Origin: Trogon surrucura
Lineage: Eukaryota; Chordata; Aves; Trogoniformes; Trogonidae
Length of the DNA stretch: 64,000 nucleotides
Assembly (NCBI GenBank): GCA_020746105.1
Contig: JAJGST010000081.1
Coordinates: forward strand, 1-64,000
Direction of reading: 5' to 3'
The notes beneath the pieces are model-generated. The model was not told the DNA's origin and searched no databases. It worked only from the letters and a program-made list of their open reading frames with translations. The position numbers were made by a program, and so were the translations under genes. This document shows, piece by piece, positions 45,289-58,158 of the stretch; positions within the stretch are counted from its first letter, which is position 1; every line of letters begins with the position of its first letter.

Positions 45289-48200
45289 AATGTGAGAACC
45301 CTGGGACAAGCATTTTACGCAGCCCCTGCCGTTCCTATGGATCACATGGAGGGCAATGTGAAAATTTCTCTTAATTCACCCAGTGGAAGTGTAATATTTA
45401 CAGCAGCTACAAGGAGGAGAGGAAAGAAACCCAAACCTCCCCAGCAGGTCGTATTTGAAGTTTGCTTTCTTTTCTTCCATCACCCTGATGACTGTATGTG
45501 TGTTTGAAGCCAAGAAGGCAGGAGACATCCTTTTTGTCTGTGGCAGAACTGAAGTGTGTGTTTCCAAGGGGAAAAAAAACCAAAAACCTATGTTAAGACA
45601 CAAATAAACTGATCTATCTGTAGGTAGCTGCTCCTGTCAAACTCTTCTCAAAAGCCAGAGTTTTGTTACATGCTCTTCTCTTTCAAAGCTGTCTGACAAA
45701 GCCTGTTTCTGTAGCTAAGGTGAGGCAACAAATTTCTACCAGGTGTTTTAAATCTCTATTTTCAATAGAGAAGATACAGTTAAGTCTTCAGGAATTGCAA
45801 TCGGCTATAACTGACTTGCCCTGCACAAATCCTTAATGCTCTTATATCTTTACTTTCAAAAAACGCTGGTTTTGTGCTGGGGGCAGATGGGGGGAGGTTT
45901 CTGGTGGGCTCTGGTGAGTGTTGCTGTTACTTGCACTTGGATCTCCCAACTCTGCTGTTCCCTATGTGAATTCATAACCCGACGTGTGAACTTGAACCTT
46001 TGGCAGAGAGGGCTGAGTGGGGGGACTGGAAGGTGAGCTGGGAGCCTGAGCTGCGGGCACGTTTTCATTGTCCTCATCAGCTGTGAGGATGGCGGGTCCG
46101 CATCGGTACGGTGATGTGACTGAATGCAAACCAGAGCTCACAACTGCTGGTGAGATTTATTTATTTGTTTTTTTCTATCCAGGGAAGTAGGTTTGTGGGC
46201 ACTACCTGGCCAGAACTCAGTGTTTCTGTCTAGTAAGACCAAACAGCTTTTGCCAGTCTTCTCCTCCAGTAAGTGCTTTCCATCACCATGCTGGTGCTGC
46301 TGAGCATTTTGAGTGAGGATGGCAGAAAAAACTTCTATGCTCATTGCTGGCGTTGCTTTTGTGCCAGTCCCTGTGTGACTGTTCTTCCCAAGTACCTCCT
46401 TTACTACAGAGCAAAACTGTAGAAGCCCAATTAGTTTCTTTCCAACCCCGACTGCACTTTTAAAATCAAATCTTTTGTTAGGCCTGCCTTTGCCTTTCCC
46501 AGCTACTCCTGAGCCCCTGTCAAGCTTGCTGTGCACGCCGGCTCTACTCTTCCTGTGAGGCTCCAAGTGCAATTGTTCTCAGCCTTTTCTATTCCAGAGA
46601 ACTTTGTAAAAAGAGAGAGCACTGATTGCTAAATATTGAGTTCAAACCCCCTGACAATACCCTTGCCTTTCTTAGTTACTTTCCTGATAATTAAGGGTTG
46701 TTCTCCCAGGGTAGATATTGCTTGAGGACAGCTGAAATTCTTGCTGCTGACTCACAAGAGCCAAGTTTTGTGAAATCTTCCTATGGAGGGGAACTTGTCT
46801 CCAACTTTTTTTTTAGCACAAAGGAGTAAAACTTGTTTTGCTTCAGTCCCTCACACCAGACACGCACAGACACACGCTCTCTCAGGTTTGCCTGCACGTT
46901 AAATACCTGATGTTTTGTGTGCCTGAAGATCAAGCAATGGAGTGAAGTGCTTATCTGGTGTGTGTAATGGCGATACTAATCACATTAGTTTTGCTTCTGC
47001 ATTTGTAAAGATCCAATTAAAATACCAAGCTTGAATAATGGGAGAGAAATGCTTTTGTCAACTGAAGAAAATGGTAATACTGTCAAAAATACCAGAGTAA
47101 ACTTATTTTGATAAGGGAGTCTGTGCTTAAAACCTGCCTCTGGTTATTAGACTGTGTGGATTGCAGCCTGCATAATTAGGAAACTTTATTTTGGAGGGAA
47201 AAAAAAAACACACAGAAAAAAACAACAGAAAATCAAAAAACACCCAAACCTCATTGAAAGTGGGTTCTTTTTCTTTTTTTTTTTTTATTTGAGGTTTGTT
47301 CTGAGAAGTAGATGCAATGCTCTCAGCCTGCTCACTGCTCCTTCAACTTGAGATAAAAATATTGTTTTCATGTCCACTTAGTCCTTTATGCCAAAAGCAA
47401 ATAATACGGGTCTATCTTTCCCCTACACCCCTAGAAACTCTTGAATCATCAAAGAACATTTATTACTGATTAATGTTTCAAGAAAAACTATTGGTATGTT
47501 AATAGTAGTACAGTGCCACTGGGGAAAACAGGCACAGAAACTTAATTGGAATATGGGCATTGTGCAATTCTATAGTTTCAGTTTTTCTGTGTTTCTTTTT
47601 TTCTCCCCCCCTTCTTCTGAAAGGGGAAAAGCTCTGCATGTTGTGCTGAGCTAATACAGGGTGTTGGAGTGAGGAGGGAGAAGAGGATGTGGCTGCAGAA
47701 ATCAGGTAGAGAGTCTTGCTGAAGCATGGGGTTGTTTGCGGTGTTGGATCATTTAGATGGATTTATTTTTTTTTTCTTAGTCCATTTTTAGCAAGGTCTG
47801 AAGAAAAGCGAGGTTGGCAGCAGCTGTCATGATTGAACAATCTTCGAGACTTTCCTTTTCACTAACAGTCTGAAAAGAGATGTGGCGGGTTTCTTGGGAG
47901 AAAACAACCGTCCGTGTGTGTTTTAGTGCGGTAACTGAGCGTGTTGCATTAACGCTCAAATAAAAACCTCTGAAGTTGAACCCATGCTGCCCACTTCAAA
48001 CCCAGGTTCTCTTTGTCAGCGCTTTGAATCCAGCAGATGCAGGTCATGGTGGTCCTGGTCTGCTTTTCTAGGAACACGGTGAGCCAGAGGGTGGCAGTGG
48101 GCTTTCCTAGTGCTTGGGTTTATGTTCAACCAGTCTGTCCAACTCACGCACTTTTGTTACTTCTGGGCATTTAGCAGATATTCTAGGATTTTCTTCAGCT

Positions 48201-51200
48201 GCTGATTTCATTTTAATTTGTTTTTGGCTCAAAATGGGATTAAATGCCACTGTGTGAGGAGTCAAAAGCAAATGACACCTGTTTTCTCATGCTGCAAATG
48301 ACCTGGCTTTCAGAACAGAAAGCCCAAGTAAACAAAGATGTCTTTCTTGTCACCCCAGACATCCATAAAGTGACATAGCGTTGGCTTGAGCTCCAATTTC
48401 TTTGGTCATGTAGTAGCGCTCTTGTTAAATTTGTGCCAGCCTCCTTGCCTGTATTTGCTGGCATTGGTAAACTAGTGTTGGTAAAAATGTTTTAATTTTG
48501 ATCTTCCTGACTTTTGAAGTTATTGTTTACAAATGCAGAACTTAAAGAATAGACTTCCATACCTGAAAGCTCCATATAAAGCAGCAGTTTCCTACTTAAA
48601 CTTGCTGTTAGTTCTCTGATCCTTCAGTGAAAGTGTCAGGAAGCAGAGGTGCAGTAGCACTGAGGGGAGTGGTAAGTCTGGACAGCTGAGAGTGTGGTGA
48701 AGAGGCATTTCTTTTTGCTGAGCTGGGATATCCAGAAATAGGCACGTACGGTTGTACAGACACCCTGTGTTTAGCTCCTGCTCCTTGGAACTCATGGAAT
48801 CACCTGCGCTTGGTTCTCTCCAATGGTGTTTAATTGCATCAAGGACACTGGATTGGTCGCTGCTTGGCTGATGTGCAAGGGGGTGTGAAAGCTTGCAAAA
48901 GTTTTTTTTTTATTATTTCTTCTTCCCCTGAACAGAGCGTTTGCTGAAGATGACCTTGGAAGAAAGACGCAAAGAGAACTTAAGGGATTATGTTGCATTG
49001 AAAAATATTCCAACGTGGATGGAAGACTTAAAAAGTAAGAGTGAAAGTGATGGTGAGTGAAATGGGAGTCTTTTTAACCACGGGCCATTCTGTTTTCTCA
49101 GTTTGAAGTTATATTTAAGAGGGCCACGACTTGTTGTTACGACTTGGTGGCAGCTGAACATGGGGACAAGAGCTCTTTGGGGGCAGGGGTGGAAAACCCC
49201 AACAAAATTTCTGAAAGCTCTTTGGGGGCAGGGGTGGAAAACCCCAACAAAATTTCTGAAAGCCTCATTGGTGTCCACTAGTTCTGCAAGTAGCTCCAGG
49301 CAGAGTCATAATAACATTCATATTCTTAAATGTGTAAAATAGCTACTTTCTGAATGAGTCTTGCCTTCCAGATACTCCAGCAGTCAGCCATGCCTAACGA
49401 ACTATTTTTCTGTGAAACTTGGCGAGCGTGATGATAGGGGGAATCTGCGCAACACATCACTGTTGTTGTAGGCAGCAGAAAAGCAGGGCACATGTGCAAG
49501 TTGTGTTGTTTTCTGGAAATCCGGAAGTGGGAGGCGACTGGATTTGAAGCCTCTTTCTTGGGCTGAGGAACATCAGCCTGGTCTGTATTAACTCCCCTTT
49601 TCTTGGTGTGTGCAGCATTACCACAGTTATGATCACCAGTGGAATTGTCCAAATACTTGCAGTGAAGGCTGACCAAAAGTGAAAACCTGATTCATTTAGA
49701 GAATTCTGTGTTCTGTAGGTAATTCTGTAATGGTGCCTTGTTCTCTGTCTGCTTTCCTTTTGTCCACACAAGGGTGTGGAAGAAGAGGGATGAGTTGTGA
49801 GCTGGCTTCCTCCTCCCTTTCTCAAGTCTTGTTATCCTGCTTGGCTGAAGCTTGTGTTTTTTGGAAGAGGATCTGAGACCTGAAGTGTTTTCTGCTTCTG
49901 CAGATGTAGGAGTAGTTTTCTGACCTCTTGTTGTTTGAGGCAAATGCTGACCCACGTGTACAGGGGTCTGTAGAGTAATCTTGTGGCTGCAGGTGAACAC
50001 GATCTTGTTGATGCTACTTCAGGTGAGGTGAGGCTAGAACTAACCAGCTGTTTTTAATATAATGGGAAAGCTGTGGTGCTTATTTTAGCCCAATCTGGAG
50101 GAGCTGACAGATTTGCAGATGCCATGGTCATGCACAGCTAATGCTATTACCTGCTCCTGAAAGCATTTTGAATGACTTTTGAAGTGAGAACACATTGGAG
50201 ATTGCTGAGCTTTTCAATGCTGGTGAACAGTTGTATTGCAGCTGTACCCATAGACGTTTTTCTGCTATTAGAGTAGGTCTTTCTATATCTCAAAGTAAAG
50301 AAGCCTGTCCATCTAGAAAACAAAGGCTGCATAAAATTAAAAAAAGATGACGTGACTTCTCCAAAGTTCGTTTTGGAGGCCTGTGGTATGTGGAGATGTG
50401 CAGAGTATCATGCAGTTTGACTGGGAGACTCTGTGTTCTAGCCTAAACTATGTTTTTATTCTAACTACTCAGATTCTGTATAAGGTGCTAAAATTCACAG
50501 GTCTTGTATTACTTGGGCTGCTGAAGGTAACAAGGTGTGGATTTACATTGTGATTGCTGTTACACTTCACATAAGCAAAATGTCAGCAGCTAATATGTGG
50601 ATGTTGAATCATGACAGTGGTGAACTTTTTTTCTTGTAGCTGCTCTCGCATTATTTCTGTTGGTAATAAGTAGAATGCAAAAAACTGCTGGAAGGCAGAA
50701 GCTGTGCTGAAACACTTCTCTGCTGCTTGAAGCTTTTGTTATACTGTACATTCAGGGGAAAATATCCATAGTCACTTCTGTTCTTTGATGTCTGTGTTGG
50801 CAATAAGCCATGTGGAGTACTGAACTTCTAAAAGGTTAGGCTGCTGAAATGCTTCTATGTTTCAGCTGATCAGTACAATTAAAAAAAAATACATATTAAT
50901 GTGACTGTTAGTGCATCTGTTTCAACCTTTATTTCCCTTAGATGTTAACTCCAATGTGAAGGTATCAAGAGTGTGTAAGAACAGTCTTTCTGAGCTGAAA
51001 TACTGAGAAATTTGAATTTAAGTCTTCTTGCTGGTGAGAACTTCTGCTCTGTGTACTGGGAAATAACAAAGGGCAGCTGATGTGAACTAAATGAGGCTCT
51101 GGAGAGACAAGTGAAGCCTCAGGTGTGTTGAAATTGGTGATGACTTGATAATGCCATGCCCGAGTTCTGATGTGTTCTTCAAGTTAAATGCTGCTTCTTG

Positions 51201-54200
51201 AAGTGACAAACTGAAGAGGTCTAAAAAGGGAGGGCAGGGGAAATAATCCCCTGTATGTTTGACAAGCCAGAACAGCAACTGATGGGCAATGTGGAAAGTT
51301 CTTCACCGTTTACTTCCAACACTGTGTACAGTGGGGAAAAAAAAATGACAGATTAGTAAGTCATGGAGTGACTGTTCAGGAAGAGTGATGAGGAGGAAAT
51401 AGAGAAAGGAACCAAGAAAAAAATAAAGTGAAGCAGGTGCGATCGCTCAGCTGCTGGAGTAAGAATCTCTAGCAGAAGGGGAGAAGAGCACCTGGGCTGG
51501 CAATAGTTCCTGTAGATACTCAGCTGGAGATTAAGGGGGTTTAGTACTACACGAAATTTTTGTACTGACTGTTCAGAAAAATTGTGTGAACAATACAAAA
51601 GCTTTAAGATACCTATTTTTAAATGTGAGTGATACGCTGGAGGGTATCAGAAGATTTCGGTTAGGCACAGATTTGTATTATATGGAAGTTTAACAGAAGA
51701 TTGTTGAGAAGTTGATGTGTGGAACTGCTGGAACGGAAGTGTCCCAAAGGGTCGTGTTGGGAAGGAACCAACCTGGCTGCCATGAGACCTCTGCGTGTTC
51801 TTTACTGACAAATTTGGAGAACATATCTTAGTTTGCAGAGGAAAGTGTTTCTTCCACACTCCTCCTTCTCCACCCTTTGGTATGAAGTTGTGTTCAGAAT
51901 GAATTCCGAAGAAAACCAGTCAAGCCTGGAGTAGATTGATGTTAAGGTAGATTTTGGCAAGATTAGAAGTATTTATTGTAGTGGCATGTGTAACAAGTAA
52001 AGGCTTCTGAGGAGTGAAGTTAGGGAGTTCTGAATGGCAGCTGACAAGGGGTCTGTCTTTTCTTCTGTTGTGGTTTGGTGGGTTTTTTTGTAGCAGCAAA
52101 GGTGTTTGAAAACATTTGGAATTTGAAAGCAGCCGAGTATAATTTTTGTCTGTGTTTTGCTCTTCTGTCACTAAAACCCCCATGATTTGGGCAGGTCTCC
52201 TCATGGATGCGACTAGCCACGAGCAATTAGCTGGTGTGTGTTTTGGTCAATATTGCTGATACTTTGATTTAAGGGGGAAGTGGGGGAGCAGTGGACATCA
52301 ACACCCCTGGCTTTTGGTGCACAACTTGCTCGGCTGCACAAGTGGACCTTAGAGATCAAGGATCATAACACCGTCCCTTCCCTTTTTAATGTCAGAGGGA
52401 ATGGTGGGAAGGGAGGAAAAGTTCTTGTCCTAGAAGTAGTCCTGTAAATGTAAGCTTTCTTTATTTTAACCCCAATTTGTTAAGGAAATGACTCGTTGTC
52501 CTGGGTTTAGCTAAAAACCCAGTCCTGTTTATTGATTTTTACTTTTCAGTTTAGTGTCTTCTAAAAGGCTGCACGTTCTGAAGTCAGCAGCGTGTTTTTG
52601 CAGACAGTGTGTGCTACTGGCAGTGATAACACCTGATGTTTACAGTCACTGCCTGGGACTGGTATGTAGAAAGGCTCTTGCTTATACTTATTCCTATAGT
52701 GACCAAGGCCACTGCTGGCTCTTGTGTGCCACGCTGGGGGTGCTGGGTAGTAAGAGGGGGGCACAAGGAAGTAAAAGGTGGCACCTCCGGGGGGTAATAG
52801 ACAGGATAGGTGACCAACGAGAGTATTCCATCCCATATACGTCATATTTAGTATAAATTGAGTGATCACAAGAGTTTCGGTCCTTTTTCGGCCCTTTTGC
52901 CCTTTTCGCCTTTCTTTTCTGCAACGGCCGGTGTCCAGAGAGGACTCCATCTGACCTCCTGATTTTGATCCGGATCCTGAGTTCCCGAATCCAACTCCCT
53001 GTATCCAGCTCCCGCCGCCGCTGAGCCTGGGGTTTCCCCAGTGCCTCCTGCTCTGCAGCACCAGTGGCGGTTTCTATCGGGGGAGGGAATCGGGTTTGAT
53101 ATCGGGCTACTATCTATAGTTATATATAATTCTTTACTTTTATCTTTTTACCATTATTCCTATTATTTTCATTTCATATTAAAGCTGTTCTAGTTTTTTT
53201 CCTCCTCTAATCCGTAAGTCTCTCTGCCTCATTCCCTTTTCTCTTCCCGTTTGGGGGGGGGGAAGAGGGGGTTAGAGAGCGTCTGTCCGCGTTAGTGGCC
53301 GGCCCAGCCCTAACCCGTGACACTCGTCCACTTTGGCAATGAGGAATGAGCCTGTCCCACAGGGCTGGGTAGGACATATGTACTGTAACGCGCCAGTCCT
53401 CGCACTTGTTGTCCTTCAGATACACCGCAGGCAGCCACGTCTCATCTGTCGGGTTCCTTCCTGGCAACATGCGAATAATGGACTTGTTTTCTGAAGCTGT
53501 GGAATTTGTATACCTTTATTTCAGTACTTGTTATTATGTACTACTTTAGGCTGGGCACTCCTTCTGTACAACAGGTGTAGGTTCTATTTTGTGATGGTGG
53601 TGAATGAAATGCTACGTGTAGATGAATAACTAGAGTGGATTTTTTTTTGTTGTTCTTTGGAGTTAAAGACTAGCTTTTAAAGTTAAATATTAGCTTTTTC
53701 TTGGATACATGGTTATTCCCAAAGATGTCTTTACTCTTCAGTGGGGAATGTGAGAGGTGACTTCAGAAAAGGTTTTTTTTTAACTTGAAAGCTTTTTGAA
53801 AAATCAGGGTCTCGGGAATTCTCTTGTCACTGAGTTTTGTGCGTCACCGGTAGAAAAATGTCTAGCAGCTGTGCCAAGAAAACAGCAAATTCAGATGATG
53901 GTTTAAAGATCTTTGTTTATGGTAGGAACTATTTTTGACTGGATGAAGTTAAGGAAGGACATGGTAACTTTTTTATGTGTTTGAGCCTAAATGACATGAA
54001 AGGACTAGGGTCTTTATTTTTAGCAAGTCTTGAAGTATATTTAAATATTTAGGTATCCTCTGGATTGCCTTAATCTGCTGTGTGTTTGTTTGAAAATTAC
54101 ATGGTTCAAACTGTATTCAAATTCATCCACTTTGACTCTCAGGGTTTTATGTATAACAGCAAGATTTTGATTTTACAGAAGTGTCTTTATACCTTGAATC

Positions 54201-54523
54201 TCCAGCTTTCTAAATATTCACAGTGAGTCGACATAAGATTATAGAGACAAAGCATCTGGATGAGCCGCTTGGTTCTTCGTGCCGAAAAGAAAATGTGTGG
54301 TGATACTGAGCTCTGTTAATTGACTAACGACAGGTAATCCTGGGTCCTTCAGAGCATTGCCGTGTGGCCCTGTGTGGTGTGAGTGTCTGTCCTGCAGGAA
54401 CCGGGCGTCGAGGTGGCCGTCATCAAACAGCCTTCGGAGAGTAGCGCTGCTGCTGAGCCACAGTCAAATTCTGCCAGGCATCTACAGGGGAGAAATAGCA
54501 GCTCTCGGATCCACTCGTTTTCA
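45289..54523 (+). CDS. Unidentified multi-exon 'gene A', right-arm copy, open exons
   Basis: Exon-like blocks with AG/GT borders: 45,289 to about 45,459 (phase 0; includes ISLNSPSGSVIFTAATRRRG and a basic KKPKPPQQ end), 47,660-47,705 (46 nt, phase 0 to 1), 48,936-49,052 (117 nt, phase 1 to 1; includes MTLEERRKENLRDYVALK), 49,993-50,022 (30 nt, phase 1 to 1; EHDLVDATS) and 54,398-54,523 (126 nt, phase 0 to 0; EVAVIKQPSESSAAAEPQ). The first four join in frame. A linking exon before the last and the 5' exon with ATG were not fixed. The donor of the first block is weak. The encoded protein is charged and looks nuclear, but I do not recognise the family. It could also be a recently decayed gametolog. 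Confidence 0.4.
49168..49258 (+). repeat. 45 bp tandem duplication (right arm only)
   Basis: GCTCTTTGGGGGCAGGGGTG and the following 25 bp occur twice in tandem here and once in the left arm (about 10,565-10,620). It lies in the presumed intron after the 117 nt exon. Confidence 0.85.
52497..53322 (+). repeat. Solo LTR inserted in the right arm only (826 bp)
   Basis: Starts TGTCCTGGGTTTAGC and ends AACCCGTGACA, with the 5 bp target duplication CTCGT on both sides (52,492-52,496 and 53,323-53,327). The left arm has the empty site (ACGAG once, near 7,335). It contains a TATA-like AGTATAAATTG (about 52,848) and ATTAAA (about 53,178). The 5 bp duplication fits ERVL-type integration. Confidence 0.92.
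53323..53520 (-). other. ORF-like block 'C', right arm, cut by the solo LTR
   Basis: Mirror of 7,147-7,365. The in-frame TAG of the left copy is TGG here, so the frame is open up to the LTR insertion, which removes its last codons. Unrecognised. Confidence 0.2.
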
Positions 54524-56137
54524 GTGAGTTACACACACACACACACAAATTATGTTCTGCTAGAACATTAAGATAAGAGTTGCTTGACAGTCCTGAAGCT
54601 CTGTCTGCAATAGCTGCATGAAACCAGTACACTTTGAGACCGTCTCCACACCAAAACACCCCATCTATGAGCTTGTGTTACCTTTTTTCTTACAGTGTCT
54701 TTAACAGCTGTCATTGGAACAAATTTCTAGCTGACTGATGAGGATGAAAGGAAATGGAGATGTCTTAGCTCTGTGTGATGCTTGCTGTCTGTCAGTCAGA
54801 AAATTCAGCTTTTGCTCCTGAAGCCCTTTGGTTGAGTCCCCAGTACAGCAGTTTTTCTGCTGAGTTTGCATCAACTGCAGTAATTTGTGTGCCCCAGTTC
54901 AGATCTCCTGCTGCCAACTGTGGCCTTGAATGGGGAGCCCAGCTTGGCTTAAACTCAGGCTGTAATTGGTTTTGTCGTTCGTTTTCGCGTCCTGGCATGC
55001 CACTCGGTTACTTGTGCTAAATGTTTTATCACAGCTTTTCTTAAAGACCAGTGTGTTTAAGGTTAGAAAGCCGTGTCGTTCAGATGCACGTGGAGATCAC
55101 TGCTTCTTAATTGCTGTGTGTAATAGCTGGGAGAGCTCCACCAAAAAGCTGATGTCTGTGGCTTCCTTGAGTTGTGTGAAGATCCTGGTAATGAAGTATT
55201 TTGATTCCTTAAGAAATGACATGCTTTTTATGGAAGTCGATATTGATGTTTGCTTATTTCTTTTGTCTGTTGGTGTTAGGCATATATTAAGGAAAGAAAA
55301 AAGGAATTGGAGTGGTGACAACAGCAAGCCATGATTGCAGCTTATTAGTCTGTTTTAACTGTGTCCAGGTGTCTGTGTGCCCGTGGCATAAAGTGGAGTG
55401 ACTTTAAAGGCTGAGCTGGTTTATGTTTAGCTGCAACAGATATCAAAAGCGACCGGAGCAGTAGGGAGTAACTGGAGCTCTGTGTGCTCTGCTTCTCCCA
55501 GGCTCTTGGCTGCCCTTTGGGGGTTTGTCCTGAACAGATGCAAAGCTGCGGAGTGGTACAAATCTGACCATGTGATCTACTGACCACTTGCACCTTGATT
55601 TTTCCTAAGCATACACCTCAGCTATTCTTTTCTGAAGGTGGCTTTGCATAGCGTGGAGATGAGGAAGACTCTTGAGGTGCGAGTTTGAGCGTAAACTGAG
55701 AAATAATTTTTGTGATGTGTATATGTTGGTTTGTTTTTAGAGGCAAATATTTCCGTACAGTTAATGATAGCCCTGATGTAAGTGGCTGAAGCAGTGTGTT
55801 TAGTATGGTGGGGCAAAAAATACAGTAAAAGGAAAGAACGGATATGCATTCAGTTGACCTTGTAACTCCCTGGCAAGCTGCACACATATAACCTTTATAG
55901 GATGGATTAGCTGTCAAAGAAATGATGCTTGTGTTAGTTTTCTTTGAAGTGTTTTGGGGGGAAAACAAAAAATTCTTGTTTTCAGGAAGTGTGAGAGATG
56001 ATTGTGAAAAAGCAGAAAATCAGTTCTGTTTATACAGATTAAGAACACGTAATCCGGTGTGGCTAATCCTCTCTCGAAGAAAGTCGTTTGTCTTTGATGT
56101 AATGAAGAAGATGACTACTTCTTAAGCTGCTGTTCCA
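54524..56137. other. Right arm, outer non-coding stretch
   Basis: Mirror of 4,515-6,135. A CA microsatellite lies at about 54,531-54,546. No supported gene. Confidence 0.5.
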
Positions 56138-56297
56138 CGATTTTTTTTTTAACAAGTTAACTTCCATGTAGTGTTAAGTTTGTACAGGTCCTTGGTCGAG
56201 TTACTGTTTTGTGGCCCGTTTGCACGGAGCTGAGAGAACCCTCTTATCTCCAGTGGCAGCTTGTCCCTCAAGGGGCAAGAGTTAACTGTAGGAGAGG
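56138..56297 (+). repeat. Truncated LTR remnant at the outer end of the right arm
   Basis: Matches the first about 150 bp of the left provirus LTR (from AACAAGTTAACTTCC to GTAGGAGAGG) and then stops, with unrelated sequence following. No PBS or gag follows, so the palindrome breakpoint cut the LTR. Confidence 0.8.
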
Positions 56298-57759
56298 ATG
56301 CTGCTCTGAACACAAAATTAGTATCCTGATTGAAGTTCCCCGATCTCTCAGTGTGTTTTAGAGAGTGTAGGCGGAGATGCAAAGGGAAGTTAAGCTTGTC
56401 TTTGCCAGAAGGAATATGTCTAAGTGCTTGGTGGCACGAGTCTTGACCAGATTAACTCGTAAGCTTCTGCCCCATACGATATGAGAAGCAATCCTTTTTT
56501 TTTTTTTTTTTTTTGGTAGCTACTGAATATTGCTGTGCACTGAAGTGTTTTACAGGAGTCTCTAGGGAAGTACTAACCAGAGTTAGAAAGTCCAGATGAT
56601 GCCGTGTACGGTCAGCTGGTAGGCTTGTTCAGGATGTGAAGAAGGATGACTTCAGCAGCAGTGATGCTGTGTGGAGGTGGGTATGTGCTGTTTCTCAGAA
56701 ACTGCTGGAAAAGCAGAGGGTTTCAGAATTCCAGCCTGGAGTTTTTCAATGGCTGATTTGTCTTGTATTCAAGGCTGCTAAGGGAATAGGAGAAGAATGG
56801 TCACTTTTTGAGATAGCTGAATGTATGCAGGGGAAAAACAGCAGGTTATGCATCTTGGTTTCCGGTAATCTGTTTATATACATCTTTCTCTTTTGATGTA
56901 ATTTTTTTCCCCTTCTTTTTTTTTGTGTGTAAAATATGTTCTCATTTTGAGCATGGGGGACTGCAAGATCGCATCCTTAAATTAATGTCTTGCTCTACAA
57001 AGACCATTTCAGTAAGTCACCTAGTCTTGCTCAGTACGGTAGCTTGGCGAAAGCCCTCATCTCTCATTTGTGAGGGCTTGTGGCACATGTCCTCACAGTC
57101 TTTCGCGGACAGATGTGAGCCAGTGCATCAACCTGACTAGAAGTCGTGTGTCTATGTTTAGGAAGAGGCCAAGATCAAGCTGTTAAGCTGTGACTAGTGT
57201 AGACCTGTTGCCCTGTCAACTACCTACATGACTTTTGGTTATCTTGAATTCAAGTGTAGGTGGAAAAAGCTGATATCCTCCTGCAGAGGGCTGGGAGCTT
57301 CTTTTGATATGATATGAAGAGGCTGGTATGGTTTGTATTAACTTGCTGTAGCTTAGAAGTGACAGACACTTAGGAAGGTGCTGAACTATGGCTTCAGTGA
57401 GGGTTTTCTGCCTGGGGCTGGTAGTAATTAGTGATCACACAGGGTAGGCCTGTCAACTGCTGCTCTCTGGATGTGGGAGGCTTGCGTCAAGGCTGAGGGT
57501 TAACCACCATGTACGGACACTAGTTGAACTCCCTCGATAAGGTAGGGAGATCGTTGATGCAGTTTAAGTTGACTGAGCTCTCTATTTGCGTCACGTTAAC
57601 CAACTTTCATGCATAGTTGCATTTCCTTCATGCACAATTAAACATTTGATTACACACGTGTTAAAACTCCAACCACTGGAAGCCAGATAAGCTTGGTTTC
57701 CCTTTTGCTGGTTCACTAGAGCCAAACCGCTCAGCACGTAAAAAATGTCTCTAACAAAC
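56298..57759. other. Flank between palindrome and right provirus
   Basis: Single-copy in this window, with a poly-T run near 56,495-56,514. No gene, RNA gene or repeat family recognised. Confidence 0.5.
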
Positions 57760-58158
57760 TGTGGTGGCTTGGGCCGAGTTACCGGCGGGAAGGAAACAAA
57801 GGAACCACGTGGTCGCTCGCTCCCCCCTACCGAGAGTGAGGGGAAGAGCCCGAAAGGAGCCGCAGGCAAAGGCCTCGTGGGGTTGAGATAAAAACAGTTT
57901 GTTTTGATGGTGAACATAAACGGTAACAATAAGAGTGAAATAACAGTAACGTTTAACCAGATATAACGCGAGTAACGTGTAATGTGGATCTCACCACCTG
58001 GAAAACCCAGCGCCGTGCCCGGCCCGAGCACTGGAAAAGAGCGCCCCCCACCCCGACTAGCTCCGTGTATATATATATATGCCCCAGCATGACATCACAA
58101 TGGTATCGAATATCCCTTTGGCTAGCGAATTAACCCTATCCCAGCTGAACCCAGTACA
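57760..58158 (-). repeat. 3' LTR of the right provirus (399 bp)
   Basis: On the minus strand it starts TGTACTGGGTTCAGC (58,158) and ends AGCCACCACA (57,760). A strong TATA run (TATATATATATA) lies at 58,067-58,080. A polypurine-like tract immediately precedes it. Confidence 0.85.

Larger units (their letters stand above)
35143..56297. repeat. Right arm of the large palindrome (inverted repeat)
   Basis: About 21.2 kb, the inverted partner of 4,363-26,382. It carries insertions that the left arm lacks (CR1 at about 43,059-43,464, solo LTR at 52,497-53,322, 45 bp duplication near 49,170-49,258). It lacks the folded LTR and about 340 bp of CpG island. After these are removed both arms are close to 19.9 kb. 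Confidence 0.95.

Noticed and set aside
57591..58031. 146-codon ORF near the right provirus
   Set aside because: Reads across the 3' LTR into flanking DNA; a typical LTR read-through frame.
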